Of a stretch of 43,811 nucleotides of DNA, positions 1 through 8,501 are shown piece after piece. The notes beneath the pieces were generated by a model that was not told the origin of the DNA, ran no database searches, and saw only the letters and a program-made list of their open reading frames with translations. Position numbers and translations under genes: made by a program. The stretch covers positions 1 through 43,811 of the forward strand of contig JAPPCV010000089.1 in NCBI GenBank assembly GCA_028824715.1, given 5' to 3'. The number at the start of each line of letters is the position of its first letter. The stretch's first letter is position 1. This DNA comes from Boseongicola sp. Lineage in GTDB: Bacteria; Pseudomonadota; Alphaproteobacteria; Rhodobacterales; Rhodobacteraceae.

Positions 1-1
1 T

Positions 2-166
2 CCCGCCTATGACCAGTGCATCAAGGCTTCGCACCTGTTCAACCTTCTCGATGCCAGGGCCGTGATCTCTGTCACCGAGCGCCAGGCCTACATCGGGCGG
101 GTGCGGTCGCTGGCGAGGGCTTGCGCCGACGCGTTCGTGACAACAGAGGCGGCAGCGGGCGGGTGA
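2..166 (+). CDS. glyQ: Glycine--tRNA ligase alpha subunit, C-terminal end (partial)
   Basis: This is the last 54 codons of a gene that begins before the window. The visible protein runs [20 protein letters not shown] and continues to a TGA at 164-166. The segment 'YDxCIKASHxFNLLDARGxISVTERQxYIxRVR' is the characteristic C-terminus of the glycyl-tRNA synthetase alpha chain, the catalytic half of the bacterial alpha2beta2 enzyme that charges tRNA-Gly. The beta-subunit gene glyS lies about 720 bases downstream on the same strand, which confirms the call. A small DUF6446 gene sits between the two subunit genes, an order I associate with Rhodobacterales. Confidence 0.93.
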   Translation, partial: PAYDQCIKASHLFNLLDARAVISVTERQAYIGRVRSLARACADAFVTTEAAAGG

Positions 167-290
167 CCGTGGCGATGCCTTGCGAACCGGGGCCCGGTCG
201 GGAATTCCCGCTGGGCGCGTGGGGAAAGAGCCTGACCCCGGTGACATGCACGCCGCGCCGCAGCCGGTGTCGCCCGGAACGGGAAATGGC

Positions 291-824
291 ATGAGCGGGA
301 AGGTGATTGCCCTTGTTCTCGTGATTTGCTGCGCGCTTGCCGGCGGTGGGCTGTACTACCTGCAGGTGTACGGGTTCTACGACGAGATTCCGCCAAGCGG
401 AGCGTCCGACGTGCTGCTGACCACCCTTCATTCTGGAGCGCCAGAGCCAATAAACCATGAGGAATTTCAAGCGATTGACGCGGAAAGCTCACCTTTGCGC
501 TACCGTGCTTGCTTCACGACCAGCATGAGCCTTGCAACGCTCACCGAAACCTATGCGGTCCATGACGACCCGGTGCCCAACGTGGCGCCCGGATGGTTCA
601 GTTGCTTCGACGCGTCGGAAATCGGTGCAGCGCTGGAAAGGGGATCCGCAATCGCGTTCCTGGGCACCAGGAACATCGCTTATGGATTTGACCGGGTTGT
701 GGCCGTCTCCGGAGACGGGCAAGGCTACGTCTGGCACCAGTTGAACCGTTGCGGAGAACGACACTTCAACGGGGAATCCTTGCCGGAAGATTGCCCGCCA
801 CCCCCGCCAAGGGAAAGCCAATGA
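291..824 (+). CDS. DUF6446 family membrane-anchored protein
   Basis: This encodes a 177-residue protein of unknown function. Residues about 3-24 (KVIALVLVICCALAGGGLYY) form one N-terminal membrane helix or uncleaved signal. The remainder is soluble and probably periplasmic, with several cysteines (RACFT, WFSCFD, NRCGE, EDCPP) that could form disulfides, and it ends in a proline run. The open frame extends upstream to 180, but the ATG at 291 puts the hydrophobic segment at the N-terminus and follows a purine-rich GGAACGGGA stretch, so I chose it. The gene sits between glyQ and glyS, the usual position of this family in Rhodobacterales. No catalytic motif is visible. The family name is from memory of that conserved gene order. 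Confidence 0.8.
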   Translation: MSGKVIALVLVICCALAGGGLYYLQVYGFYDEIPPSGASDVLLTTLHSGAPEPINHEEFQAIDAESSPLRYRACFTTSMSLATLTETYAVHDDPVPNVAPGWFSCFDASEIGAALERGSAIAFLGTRNIAYGFDRVVAVSGDGQGYVWHQLNRCGERHFNGESLPEDCPPPPPRESQ

Positions 825-890
825 CCCAGGAAGCGCTGATTCAGTTGCAATCTTCCCACCCTGGGTTCGGCCGATGCGAGGAACTGACCC

Positions 891-3044
891 ATGCCTGACC
901 TGCTGATCGAACTCTTGTCCGAGGAAATTCCCGCGCGCATGCAGGCAGCTGCGGCCGAGGACTTGAAGCGTCTCGTGGCGGACGGCCTCGCAGAGGCCGG
1001 ATTGTCCCATGACGACGCTGCCTCCCTTGTCACGCCGCGACGGCTGGTCCTGACGGTGTCGGGCTTGCCGAAGATGAGCCAGGCGACGCGGGAGGAGCGC
1101 AAGGGTCCGAGCGTCAATGCCCCGGAGAAGGCTCTGGATGGATTCCTGCGCTCGACAGGGCTCTCGAAAGAGGACCTCGAGGCGCGGGATGGCAAGAAGG
1201 GGCAGGTATGGTTCGCGGTCATCGAGCGCGAAGGACGCCCGACTTCCGCGATCGTGGCCGAAGTTCTGGACGTCGTCATCCGTCATTTTCCGTGGCCCAA
1301 GTCCATGCGTTGGGGTTCCGGAAGCCTCAGATGGGTCCGGCCGCTGCACTCGATCATCTGCCTTCTGAGCGACGCGGACGAGATCCAGATCGTTGACCTT
1401 GAAGTCGATGGCATACGTGCCGGCAACCGGACAGTGGGCCATCGTTTCATGGCCCCCGAACCAATCATCGTCACGTCCTGTGCCGACTACCTGGCGAAGA
1501 TGAATGGGGCAAGGGTTCTTGTCTCCGCCAAGGAGCGTGAAGAGATCATCGTGCGCAACGCAACTCGCCTGGCTGAGGAGCGGGGCCTGGAAGTGGTGGA
1601 CGACACTGACCTTCTCTCGGAGGTCGCAGGCCTCGTAGAATGGCCAGTGGTTCTGCTGGGCGAGATCGGGGAGGAGTTTCTGGATCTGCCGACCGAGGTG
1701 CTTCGAACCTCGATGAGGGTGCATCAGAAGTTCTTCAGCGCAGGAGACAGTTCGAGCCGGATCACCCATTTCATCGCGGTGGCGGATCGGGAGACGGCGG
1801 ACGAGGGAGCGACGATCATGGCCGGGAACCAAAAGGTCCTTAGGGCCCGCCTTTCGGATGCCAAGTTCTTCTGGGAAAACGATCTGCGCGTGGCCAGGGA
1901 CGGCATGAAGGCGTGGACCGACATGCTCGGCAAGGTCACGTTTCACAACAGGCTTGGCAGCCAGGCGGGGCGAATCGACCGGATCGCGGCTTCCGCCCGC
2001 GAGATCGCCTCGGCTTTGGGAGCCGACCCGGACAGGGCGGCCGCGGCGGCACGGATTGCGAAGGCTGACTTGTCGTCCGAAATGGTCTGCGAGTTTGCCG
2101 AACTCCAAGGGATCATGGGCGAGTACTACGCCCTTGCCGCGGGCAGGTCCGCCGAGGTTGCACGCGTTGCGCGCGAGCACTACCAGCCACTTGGTCCGTC
2201 CGATGATGTGCCGGACGGGCTACTGTCGGTCGCGGTCGCGCTTGCGGACAAGATCGACACGCTGGCGGCGTTCTGGGCCATAGACGAGAGGCCGACCGGT
2301 TCGAAGGATCCGTTTGCGCTGAGGCGCGCGGCGCTCGGCGTAATAAGGTTGATTCTCGAGAACGAACTCCGGCTTTCCATCTGCGAGATTGCGGTGGAGC
2401 CGAGCCGGCGGGCCGCCACGGACGCTGTTGAGCATGGTTCCAACGACGATGAGGGCAAGGAACTGCAGCTAATGGTCGTTGAAGAGGACTATCGTCAAGG
2501 CCCCAACGGGCCGCTACCGCGCGGGATCCTCGAATTCCTTCATGATCGCATGAAGGTCTTTCTTCGTGGCAAGGGCGTTCGTCACGATGTCATCGACGCT
2601 TGTCTTGCAATGCCGGGCGCTGATGACCTGACGCTGCTTGTAAGGCGTTCCACTGCCCTTGCTGCGTTCCTGGACACGGAAGACGGCGAAAATCTCACGC
2701 AGGGATACAAGCGTGCGCACAACATCCTGAAGCAAGCCGAGGAGAAGGATGGTGTCGAATATGCACTCGACCCGGACCAGAAGCTGGCGGAGACAGACGA
2801 GGAGCGCTCGCTGTTTGATGCCCTCGAAAGGGCGGAGTCCGCGATTCGTCCCGCAATGAAGTCCGAGGACTTCGAGGCGGCGATGCTGGCCATGGCCGAT
2901 CTCCGAGGGCCGATCGACGGTTTCTTCGATGCGGTGCAGGTGAACGCTGCGGACGAACGCCTGAGGCGAAACCGTCTCAATCTTCTGCATCGCATCAGCG
3001 AAACCTGCCTTGCCGTGGCGGACCTGAACCGGATCGAGGGATAG
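891..3044 (+). CDS. glyS: Glycine--tRNA ligase beta subunit
   Basis: The 717-residue product begins MPDLLIELLSEEIPARMQ, the signature N-terminus of the glycyl-tRNA synthetase beta chain, and has a normal length for the family. The N-terminal body corresponds to the tRNA_synt_2f region, including TPRRLVLTVSGL near residue 45 and an HRFM segment near residue 184. Residues about 590-690 form the helical DALR-type anticodon-binding domain. The subunit pairs with GlyQ in the cytoplasm and supplies tRNA recognition for glycyl-tRNA synthesis. The ATG follows a GAGGAACTGACCC leader. A long open frame on the opposite strand (489-2180) is only a codon-bias shadow. The gene is probably cotranscribed with glyQ and the DUF6446 gene. 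Confidence 0.96.
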   Translation: MPDLLIELLSEEIPARMQAAAAEDLKRLVADGLAEAGLSHDDAASLVTPRRLVLTVSGLPKMSQATREERKGPSVNAPEKALDGFLRSTGLSKEDLEARDGKKGQVWFAVIEREGRPTSAIVAEVLDVVIRHFPWPKSMRWGSGSLRWVRPLHSIICLLSDADEIQIVDLEVDGIRAGNRTVGHRFMAPEPIIVTSCADYLAKMNGARVLVSAKEREEIIVRNATRLAEERGLEVVDDTDLLSEVAGLVEWPVVLLGEIGEEFLDLPTEVLRTSMRVHQKFFSAGDSSSRITHFIAVADRETADEGATIMAGNQKVLRARLSDAKFFWENDLRVARDGMKAWTDMLGKVTFHNRLGSQAGRIDRIAASAREIASALGADPDRAAAAARIAKADLSSEMVCEFAELQGIMGEYYALAAGRSAEVARVAREHYQPLGPSDDVPDGLLSVAVALADKIDTLAAFWAIDERPTGSKDPFALRRAALGVIRLILENELRLSICEIAVEPSRRAATDAVEHGSNDDEGKELQLMVVEEDYRQGPNGPLPRGILEFLHDRMKVFLRGKGVRHDVIDACLAMPGADDLTLLVRRSTALAAFLDTEDGENLTQGYKRAHNILKQAEEKDGVEYALDPDQKLAETDEERSLFDALERAESAIRPAMKSEDFEAAMLAMADLRGPIDGFFDAVQVNAADERLRRNRLNLLHRISETCLAVADLNRIEG

Positions 3045-3277
3045 GGTTCCTGTCTGGTCTCGTGCCAGGATGGCAATCGCTCCCATGACGCGGCAGAAGC
3101 ATTCGGTCCCTTCGTTCTCTTGCAGGCGTTGGATCCGCATCACGTTAGTTGGGCGACGCGGCCGACTTTTGCGTCTCGAATCCCGGAAAGGTTGCCGTGT
3201 CGGGATGTACCTTGCATCACGGGAAGGCCGCACTTCCTGTGGTCTCATCGATTCTTGAACGTTGAGGTTTACTGCGT

Positions 3278-5851
3278 ATGCTGCGGGGCAAAGGAATCGC
3301 CGCAGTGCAGAAACGCTTTGAAATAGAAGATTTTGTTGCCGTGAACGCGACCGCGCCTGTCGCGACCGAGATGCATGGCGAACGGGCGAAGTGCCTGCAA
3401 CGGCTCATTCGGCTGGACTTGCCGGTGCCTACATCGATTGCGCTGTCCTTTGCCACGGTGCGGTCTCTGGCATCAGGCGGAACCGTGGATGCGGCGAAGG
3501 TGTTGGCGCATTTCGGAGAGGCGCCGCTCGTTTCGGTGCGTCCGTCTTCCGGCAATCCGGAGTGGGGCGGTCCAGAGGCGATCCTGAATATCGGCATGAA
3601 TGATGCCCGGCATGCGGAATATGCCAGCCTCCTCGGACCAGAAGCGGCTGACCGCCTGTACGGCCGCTTCGTTCAGACCTATTCGGTGCAGGTCGCGCAT
3701 CTTGATCCGGATGCCTTCGAGGCTGCCAGGGAAGCAGATGCCGAGGCCCTGAGATCCATGCTCGATGCCTATGAGGCCGAGATGGACGAGCCCTTTCCGC
3801 AGGATCCAGAGCGCCAGCTTACGGATGTGCTCAAGTCCATGGCCCGGGCATGGGAAGGCACTTCGGCCCGGCTCCTGCGCCAGGCGCGTGGCGCGCCACC
3901 CGAAGCGGGACTCGGACTTGTCGTGCAAGCCATGGCAGCTGGTCTTGGGCCGCCGGAATCGGGTTCTGGCGCGATTCAATTCGTTTCCGGTGCTACCGGT
4001 GAGGCACAGATCATCGGCCGATACCTGAGCCAGAGCCAGGGTCGCGATGCGTTGCGGAGCAAGGACGCGATCTGTCTTGCGCGCAATGCCCAGGGAGCGT
4101 CGTTGGAAGATCTCTGTCCGGAAGCGTTCGCCGAACTGGTTGGATTTGGGGCGACCTGTCGTGAAGGGCTGCATGAGGAAATGCAAATCGAATTCGCCTT
4201 GGTTGGGGGAGAATTGAGCGTTCTTGATGCACTCCGCGTCCAACGCCAGCCGCAAGCGGAGGTCCGCATTGCCGTCACGCTCGCGAACGACGAAGTGATT
4301 TCGAAGGACGAGGCTGTCTCAAGGATTGATCCAGGACTTCTCACGCAACTGATGCATCGCCAAGTGGATCCTTCTGCGCAAAGGGACGTGCTGGCTACGG
4401 GCGTTGCTGCAAGCCCGGGGGCTGCAACGGGCAAGCTCGTGTTCACGTCGGCGGCAGCGCAGGCGGCCCATGCCCGGGGCGAGCCCGCGATTCTCGTGCG
4501 GCGCGAAACCTCGCCCGAGGACATTCGTGGAATGCACGCGGCAGTTGGCGTCCTGACCGAAAGGGGCGGCATGACAAGTCACGCCGCGATGGTTGCGAGA
4601 GGCCTTGGCCTTCCCGGTGTCGTCGGGGCCTCGGGAATCGTGCTCAACCGTCGAGACAGGAGCCTGACCGCCGAGGACGGGCGGGTCTTCAAGGCGGGAG
4701 ATTGCGTGACCATTGACGGAACCTCGGGCACCGCCCTGGCCGGTAAGGTGCCGTTGCTTGAACCTTCTCAGGGCGAAGCATTCCGAACGATTCTGGACTG
4801 GGCGGACGAGGCAAGGGACATCCGGGTCAGGGCCAATGCAGACACCTATTCCGAGGCAAAGGTCGCCCTTGCGTTCGAAGCCGAGGGTATCGGGCTCTGC
4901 CGAACTGAGCACATGTTCTTCGAAGAGGATCGTCTTACGCTGATGCGCGAGATGATCTTTGCGGAGAACGCGGAGGGGCGGGCCGCCTCGCTCGAGCGTC
5001 TCGTGTCATTGCAGGTCGAGGATTTCACGCAACTCTTCGACCTGATGGAATGCAAGCCTGTCTGCATTCGGCTGTTCGATCCGCCGCTTCACGAGTTCCT
5101 GCCGAAGAGCCGCGACGGGCTGCGCGACCTGGCGGACGCGATGAACCTTCCGCTGTCCAAGGTGACGCGTCATGTCGAGGCGCTCGAGGAATTCAACCCG
5201 ATGCTCGGGTTGAGGGGCGTGCGTCTCGGCGTCACGATTCCCGAGATCTACGAGGCGCAGGCCGAGGCCATTTTCCTTGCGACGATCCACGCGAGCAGGC
5301 CCGAGCGTCCGGTGGTGCCCGAGATCATGATCCCGCTGGTCTCTGCAAGTCGCGAGGTCGAACTTGTGCGCAGCCGGATCGAGGCGGTGGCGGCAGCGGT
5401 GCGAACACGATTGGGCGTTCAGTTCGACTACAAGCTGGGCGTCATGGTCGAAACGCCACGGGCCGCGCTCAGAGCCGATGAAATCGCGCCGCAGGTCGCG
5501 TTCCTGAGTTTCGGCACCAATGACCTGACGCAGATGACCTATGGTCTCTCCCGGGACGACGCGGGCCGGTTTATGGCGGACTACGTGCGGCTTGGTGTGT
5601 TTCCGGAGGATCCCTTCCATCGGCTGGACATGGACGGCGTTGGGGAGCTCCTGTCATTGGGGGCGGATCGTGCAAGGGGCTCCAATCCCGACCTGGTCCT
5701 TTCCATCTGTGGCGAGCATGGCGGAGACCAGGAGTCGATCGCGTTTTGCCGCGCGGCGGGCTTCGACTACGTAAGCTGCTCGCCTTTCCGTGTTCCCGTG
5801 GCACGGCTTGCAGCTGCGCAGATCGCGATTTCCGAGCGAAATGCGACATGA
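3278..5851 (+). CDS. Pyruvate phosphate dikinase-like PEP-utilising phosphotransferase
   Basis: The product is about 857 residues, in the PPDK range (about 870-890). The swivelling phosphohistidine domain is clear at about residues 425-450 (TERGGMTSHAAMVARGLGLP, with the phospho-accepting His in TSHAA). The C-terminal PEP/pyruvate barrel is well conserved: CRTEHMFF, FGTNDLTQMTYGLSRDD and SICGEHGGD with its catalytic Cys. The N-terminal ATP-grasp part is divergent: the glycine-rich VRSGAxxSMPGMMDT block of classical PPDK appears here as VSVRPSSGNPEWGG. PPDK interconverts pyruvate and phosphoenolpyruvate, but nucleotide use by this protein is uncertain. ATG 3278 follows GAGG; GTG 3305, preceded by AAGGA at 3291-3295, is an equally plausible start. 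It lies downstream of glyS after 233 bases and is followed by a hairpin. Confidence 0.88.
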   Translation: MLRGKGIAAVQKRFEIEDFVAVNATAPVATEMHGERAKCLQRLIRLDLPVPTSIALSFATVRSLASGGTVDAAKVLAHFGEAPLVSVRPSSGNPEWGGPEAILNIGMNDARHAEYASLLGPEAADRLYGRFVQTYSVQVAHLDPDAFEAAREADAEALRSMLDAYEAEMDEPFPQDPERQLTDVLKSMARAWEGTSARLLRQARGAPPEAGLGLVVQAMAAGLGPPESGSGAIQFVSGATGEAQIIGRYLSQSQGRDALRSKDAICLARNAQGASLEDLCPEAFAELVGFGATCREGLHEEMQIEFALVGGELSVLDALRVQRQPQAEVRIAVTLANDEVISKDEAVSRIDPGLLTQLMHRQVDPSAQRDVLATGVAASPGAATGKLVFTSAAAQAAHARGEPAILVRRETSPEDIRGMHAAVGVLTERGGMTSHAAMVARGLGLPGVVGASGIVLNRRDRSLTAEDGRVFKAGDCVTIDGTSGTALAGKVPLLEPSQGEAFRTILDWADEARDIRVRANADTYSEAKVALAFEAEGIGLCRTEHMFFEEDRLTLMREMIFAENAEGRAASLERLVSLQVEDFTQLFDLMECKPVCIRLFDPPLHEFLPKSRDGLRDLADAMNLPLSKVTRHVEALEEFNPMLGLRGVRLGVTIPEIYEAQAEAIFLATIHASRPERPVVPEIMIPLVSASREVELVRSRIEAVAAAVRTRLGVQFDYKLGVMVETPRAALRADEIAPQVAFLSFGTNDLTQMTYGLSRDDAGRFMADYVRLGVFPEDPFHRLDMDGVGELLSLGADRARGSNPDLVLSICGEHGGDQESIAFCRAAGFDYVSCSPFRVPVARLAAAQIAISERNAT

Positions 5852-5884
5852 CTGGCTCGCGGTCCCGATCTTGCGACCGTGGTT

Positions 5885-5909
5885 CATGCCGCGCTGGACC
5901 CGCGGCATG
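5885..5909 (+). terminator. Candidate terminator hairpin after the PPDK-like gene
   Basis: A perfect 9-bp inverted repeat, CATGCCGCG / CGCGGCATG, encloses a 7-base loop about 35 bases after the PPDK-like stop codon. It is followed by CCATTTTCC, a short T-run. The position and the run fit an intrinsic terminator, but the T-tract is weak. No gene was found in the rest of the 205-base interval before the epimerase. Confidence 0.5.
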
Positions 5910-6056
5910 CCATTTTCCGCCGAGCGTGCACTTGCGCGGGGCAGGTTCGTGGGCGCAGGCTGTCGTTGCAGGATTCGCCACTGGGTGGGGACATTTCGCC
6001 AGTGCCGCACCGCGTCGCGCCACCTGACATGATGTTCATTGCAGAAGGGAACTCGA

Positions 6057-6464
6057 ATGATCGGTCAGCTCAACCATGTTGCAATCGCGGTTCCCGACCT
6101 GGCGGCCGCGGTGCGGCAGTACAGGGACTTGCTCGGTGCAAGCGTCGGCGCCCCGCAGGATGAGCCGGAACACGGCGTCACCGTCGTGTTCGTCACTCTG
6201 CCAAACACCAAGATAGAACTGCTCCATCCATTGGGGGACGACTCGCCGATTGCGAGTTTCCTCGAAAGGAATCCTTCTGGCGGCATTCATCACTTGTGCT
6301 ACGAGGTCGAGAACATCCGGGTCGCGGCCGATGCAATGAGGTCCGCGGGAGCGCGCGTCCTGGGCGACGGGGAACCGAAGATCGGGGCTCACGGCAATCC
6401 CGTGCTGTTTCTTCACCCGAAGGACTTCAATGGCACCTTGATCGAGTTGGAAGAGGCTGGATGA
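6057..6464 (+). CDS. mce: Methylmalonyl-CoA epimerase (VOC fold)
   Basis: This 135-residue protein begins MIGQLNHVAIAVPDLAAAV, the first metal-binding beta-alpha-beta module of the vicinal-oxygen-chelate fold. The candidate metal ligands are His in LNHVAIAVPDL, IHHLCYEV near the middle and the Glu of IELEEAG at the end. FLHPKDFNGTLIELEE is the characteristic C-terminal signature of methylmalonyl-CoA epimerase. The enzyme interconverts (R)- and (S)-methylmalonyl-CoA in propionyl-CoA assimilation. The ATG at 6057 follows AGAAGGGA. The next gene starts inside its stop codon (ATGA), so the two are translationally coupled. Confidence 0.92.
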   Translation: MIGQLNHVAIAVPDLAAAVRQYRDLLGASVGAPQDEPEHGVTVVFVTLPNTKIELLHPLGDDSPIASFLERNPSGGIHHLCYEVENIRVAADAMRSAGARVLGDGEPKIGAHGNPVLFLHPKDFNGTLIELEEAG

Positions 6465-6748
6465 GCGTCCTTTCTGCCATCGTCCTGCTTGCGGTCGTCT
6501 GGTTCATGGTCCTGTTTGTCGTGCTTCCAATTCGCCTTAAGACGCAGGGCGACGTTGGCGAAAGCGTCAAGGGCACGCACGCAGGCTCTCCGGCATCGTC
6601 ATTTTCCATGCTTCGCAAGCTGAAGATCACGACGCTTTGGGCGGTGCTGATCTGGGCGCTGATTGCCTCCGTCATACTCTGGGGAGGAATCACGGTCAGG
6701 GACATCGACTTTTTCGACCGGATGGGGCCTGCCGGCAGTTCTGGATAG
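6461..6748 (+). CDS. DUF1467 family small membrane protein
   Basis: A 95-residue protein with two hydrophobic helices: residues about 4-24 (SAIVLLAVVWFMVLFVVLPI) and about 55-75 (ITTLWAVLIWALIASVILWG). The sequence between them, RLKTQGDVGESVKGTHAGSP, is the recognisable DUF1467 loop. Start ATG 6461 overlaps the mce stop by four bases. The pairing with methylmalonyl-CoA epimerase is conserved in Rhodobacterales. The role is unknown, and nothing visible suggests enzymatic activity. Confidence 0.85.
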   Translation: MSVLSAIVLLAVVWFMVLFVVLPIRLKTQGDVGESVKGTHAGSPASSFSMLRKLKITTLWAVLIWALIASVILWGGITVRDIDFFDRMGPAGSSG

Positions 6749-7235
6749 CATCGGCGCCGAAATCACGATGGGGCGGCTCGGCTCTCAGGTTGGCGTGTGG
6801 CCGACCCGTTGCGTGATCGTGCAGCGCTGGCTCGCTGCGGCAGGTTGGCGCGAATGCAACTGGCCGGCGACATGCACGCAGATGCATGGTCGGGCGAACA
6901 AGATCAGACCGGCCAGGGCGAATTCAGTTCGCCGGGCATGGTTCCTGTCAACGGGGTTGTCCGTGCCGGTGCCAGGTTGCGGTCCTGTCCGTCCAGGCTG
7001 CCCGACGCGTTCAACCCATTCGGCACGGCCTCCCCTGAAACCGGACGGCGCATGGTCGACCTGCTGCCGGCAGTCGCAAGGACCACCAGGCAAGAGGAAT
7101 CACGTTCACTGCAGGACATCTGATCCGAAGTGAGGAAGGATGCATGGGCATGATCATGGATGTGCGGCGCAACGAACTTGAAGCCGCCAAAGATCAAGAT
7201 GCAGAGAATCGCCAACTGCCGCCATCGGCTTTGCG
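6749..7235. other. Intergenic stretch, no confident gene
   Basis: This interval of about 490 bases lies between the convergent DUF1467 and agmatinase-like genes. Several open frames exist on both strands, but none resembles a known family. The only one with protein-like character is a minus-strand frame that starts TTG at 7239 and is listed separately with low confidence. I see no convincing tRNA, terminator or repeat. Confidence 0.5.
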
Positions 7236-7239
7236 TCAA
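6904..7239 (-). CDS. Possible small exported protein (weak candidate)
   Basis: This 111-residue minus-strand frame starts with TTG overlapping the stop of the agmatinase-like gene (TTGA). Its first residues, MTQSRWRQLAILCILIFGGF, look like a signal or anchor segment with a positively charged N-terminus and a hydrophobic core. A histidine-rich stretch, PHIHDHAHAS, follows at about residues 25-34. The remainder is low in recognisable features. The overlap would allow translational coupling. No homologue is recognised, the start codon is weak, and chance open frames are common in GC-rich DNA, so this may not be a gene. Confidence 0.2.
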   Translation of the reverse strand: MTQSRWRQLAILCILIFGGFKFVAPHIHDHAHASFLTSDQMSCSERDSSCLVVLATAGSRSTMRRPVSGEAVPNGLNASGSLDGQDRNLAPARTTPLTGTMPGELNSPWPV

Positions 7240-8198
7240 TTTGGATCGGATTGCCGCCGCGCGATGATTCCCATCGTTGCGGCCACCAATCTCGACACGG
7301 TCAGACCTCCGATCCCGTCCACATCTGCCTCGGGCATGATCTCAACGAAATCGACGGCAGCGATGCGGCCGCGTTCCGAAGCCGCAACGATCAACTCCAG
7401 GACCTGGTAATACGTCAACCCTCCCGGAGCTCGTCCGATGGTGTTTGGCGCGACGGATGGGTCCATGGCGTCAATGTCGATGCACAAAATGACCTCTGCC
7501 CCGGGATCAATTCGGTCAATCGCGGGCCCAAGCCCGTGGCGATGGATATCTGGACCAGTGCAGAACCGCGCACCCCATGCCACGGCGTCCTCGTAGTCCG
7601 ATGAATGACCTGACCCAATGCCGCGTGCTCCTACCTGAATGATCTTCTTGACATGATCCATTTCAGACGCCCGGCGCATGGTGGACGACAGCCCGTGAGT
7701 CTCTCCCATGTGACTGTCCCGCCAGTCGATGTGCGCATCGATCTGCAGAATGGTGTAGGGTTTCCCGGTATCCCTCATCGCGTCGATCATGGGGATCGGA
7801 ACGGAATCGTCCCCGCCGATCAGGATGGGAACCACGCCGCGATTGACGATCATCGAGATCGCATCTCGGATGGTTTGCCGGTTTCCGGCAAAGTCACTGT
7901 CGCTCCAAGGCAGATCGCCGCAATCGACCGCACGCTTGGTCCCCGCCGGAAAGGTCGGTCCACCGAGGTCGAAATTGTGACGGTCGACATTGGCCGTCAA
8001 CGAGCCAATGGCCTGCCGTAGGGAATCCGGGCCATTCCGGGCATAGGCGCCAACCGAGCCGTATGGTGTCGCGCAGGGTGCGCCGATAAAGGCGGACGAG
8101 GCGTCAATCGTTGCAAGGTCGTCGCAGGCTTCAAGGCCCAGGAATGTCGTGGTCTCGGTCGCCCCGAACAAGGCAGAAAGATCCGGTTTGCCCGTCAT
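7236..8198 (-). CDS. Agmatinase/ureohydrolase family protein
   Basis: The 320-residue product has the arginase/agmatinase layout. The motifs are GGDDS (residues 128-132), DAHID (154-158) and CIDIDAMDP (239-247), which supply most of the dimanganese ligands. Family members hydrolyse the guanidino group of agmatine or related guanidino compounds to urea and an amine. The first motif is normally GGDHS: here Asp131 replaces the first metal-binding histidine, so metal occupancy or substrate may differ. The ATG at 8198 is preceded by GGAGG. The gene is 303 bases downstream of the nitroreductase and probably has its own promoter. I cannot assign the substrate from sequence. Confidence 0.85.
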   Translation of the reverse strand: MTGKPDLSALFGATETTTFLGLEACDDLATIDASSAFIGAPCATPYGSVGAYARNGPDSLRQAIGSLTANVDRHNFDLGGPTFPAGTKRAVDCGDLPWSDSDFAGNRQTIRDAISMIVNRGVVPILIGGDDSVPIPMIDAMRDTGKPYTILQIDAHIDWRDSHMGETHGLSSTMRRASEMDHVKKIIQVGARGIGSGHSSDYEDAVAWGARFCTGPDIHRHGLGPAIDRIDPGAEVILCIDIDAMDPSVAPNTIGRAPGGLTYYQVLELIVAASERGRIAAVDFVEIMPEADVDGIGGLTVSRLVAATMGIIARRQSDPN

Positions 8199-8501
8199 GT
8201 CACAGTCCTCCGACCTTTGCCTTGGTCAGGTTACAATCCGGCCTTCTGGTGTCTAGCGCCATTGTCGCATGACCGTTGCCGATTCAGAAAGAAGCGATGC
8301 GCGTACAGTGATTGCCCGGGAACGGAAACCTCGCCCGTTCAGGGCAACGCGATGGCGTCCGGAAGAACCCGGGGCAGGACATGCAGGACTGCGACATGGA
8401 AGGCGAACGGGATCAGGATCGTCAGCAGCAGGCCCGCGCAAGCGCTGTCCGAAGCCGCCGATCCCGGATCTGGCCAAGGGCAGCCAGAAACGCCCTCGGA
8501 A
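8199..8501. other. Intergenic stretch upstream of the agmatinase-like gene
   Basis: These 303 bases separate the nitroreductase stop from the agmatinase-like start on the minus strand. They must hold the agmatinase-like promoter if it is transcribed separately. The GGAGG ribosome site at its right end (8206-8210 region, minus strand) is the only clear signal. Open frames here have no recognisable product. Confidence 0.45.

Noticed and set aside
489-2180. Long minus-strand open frame (563 codons) opposite glyS
   Set aside because: It overlaps glyS entirely, has no family features and has the composition of an antisense shadow in GC-rich DNA.
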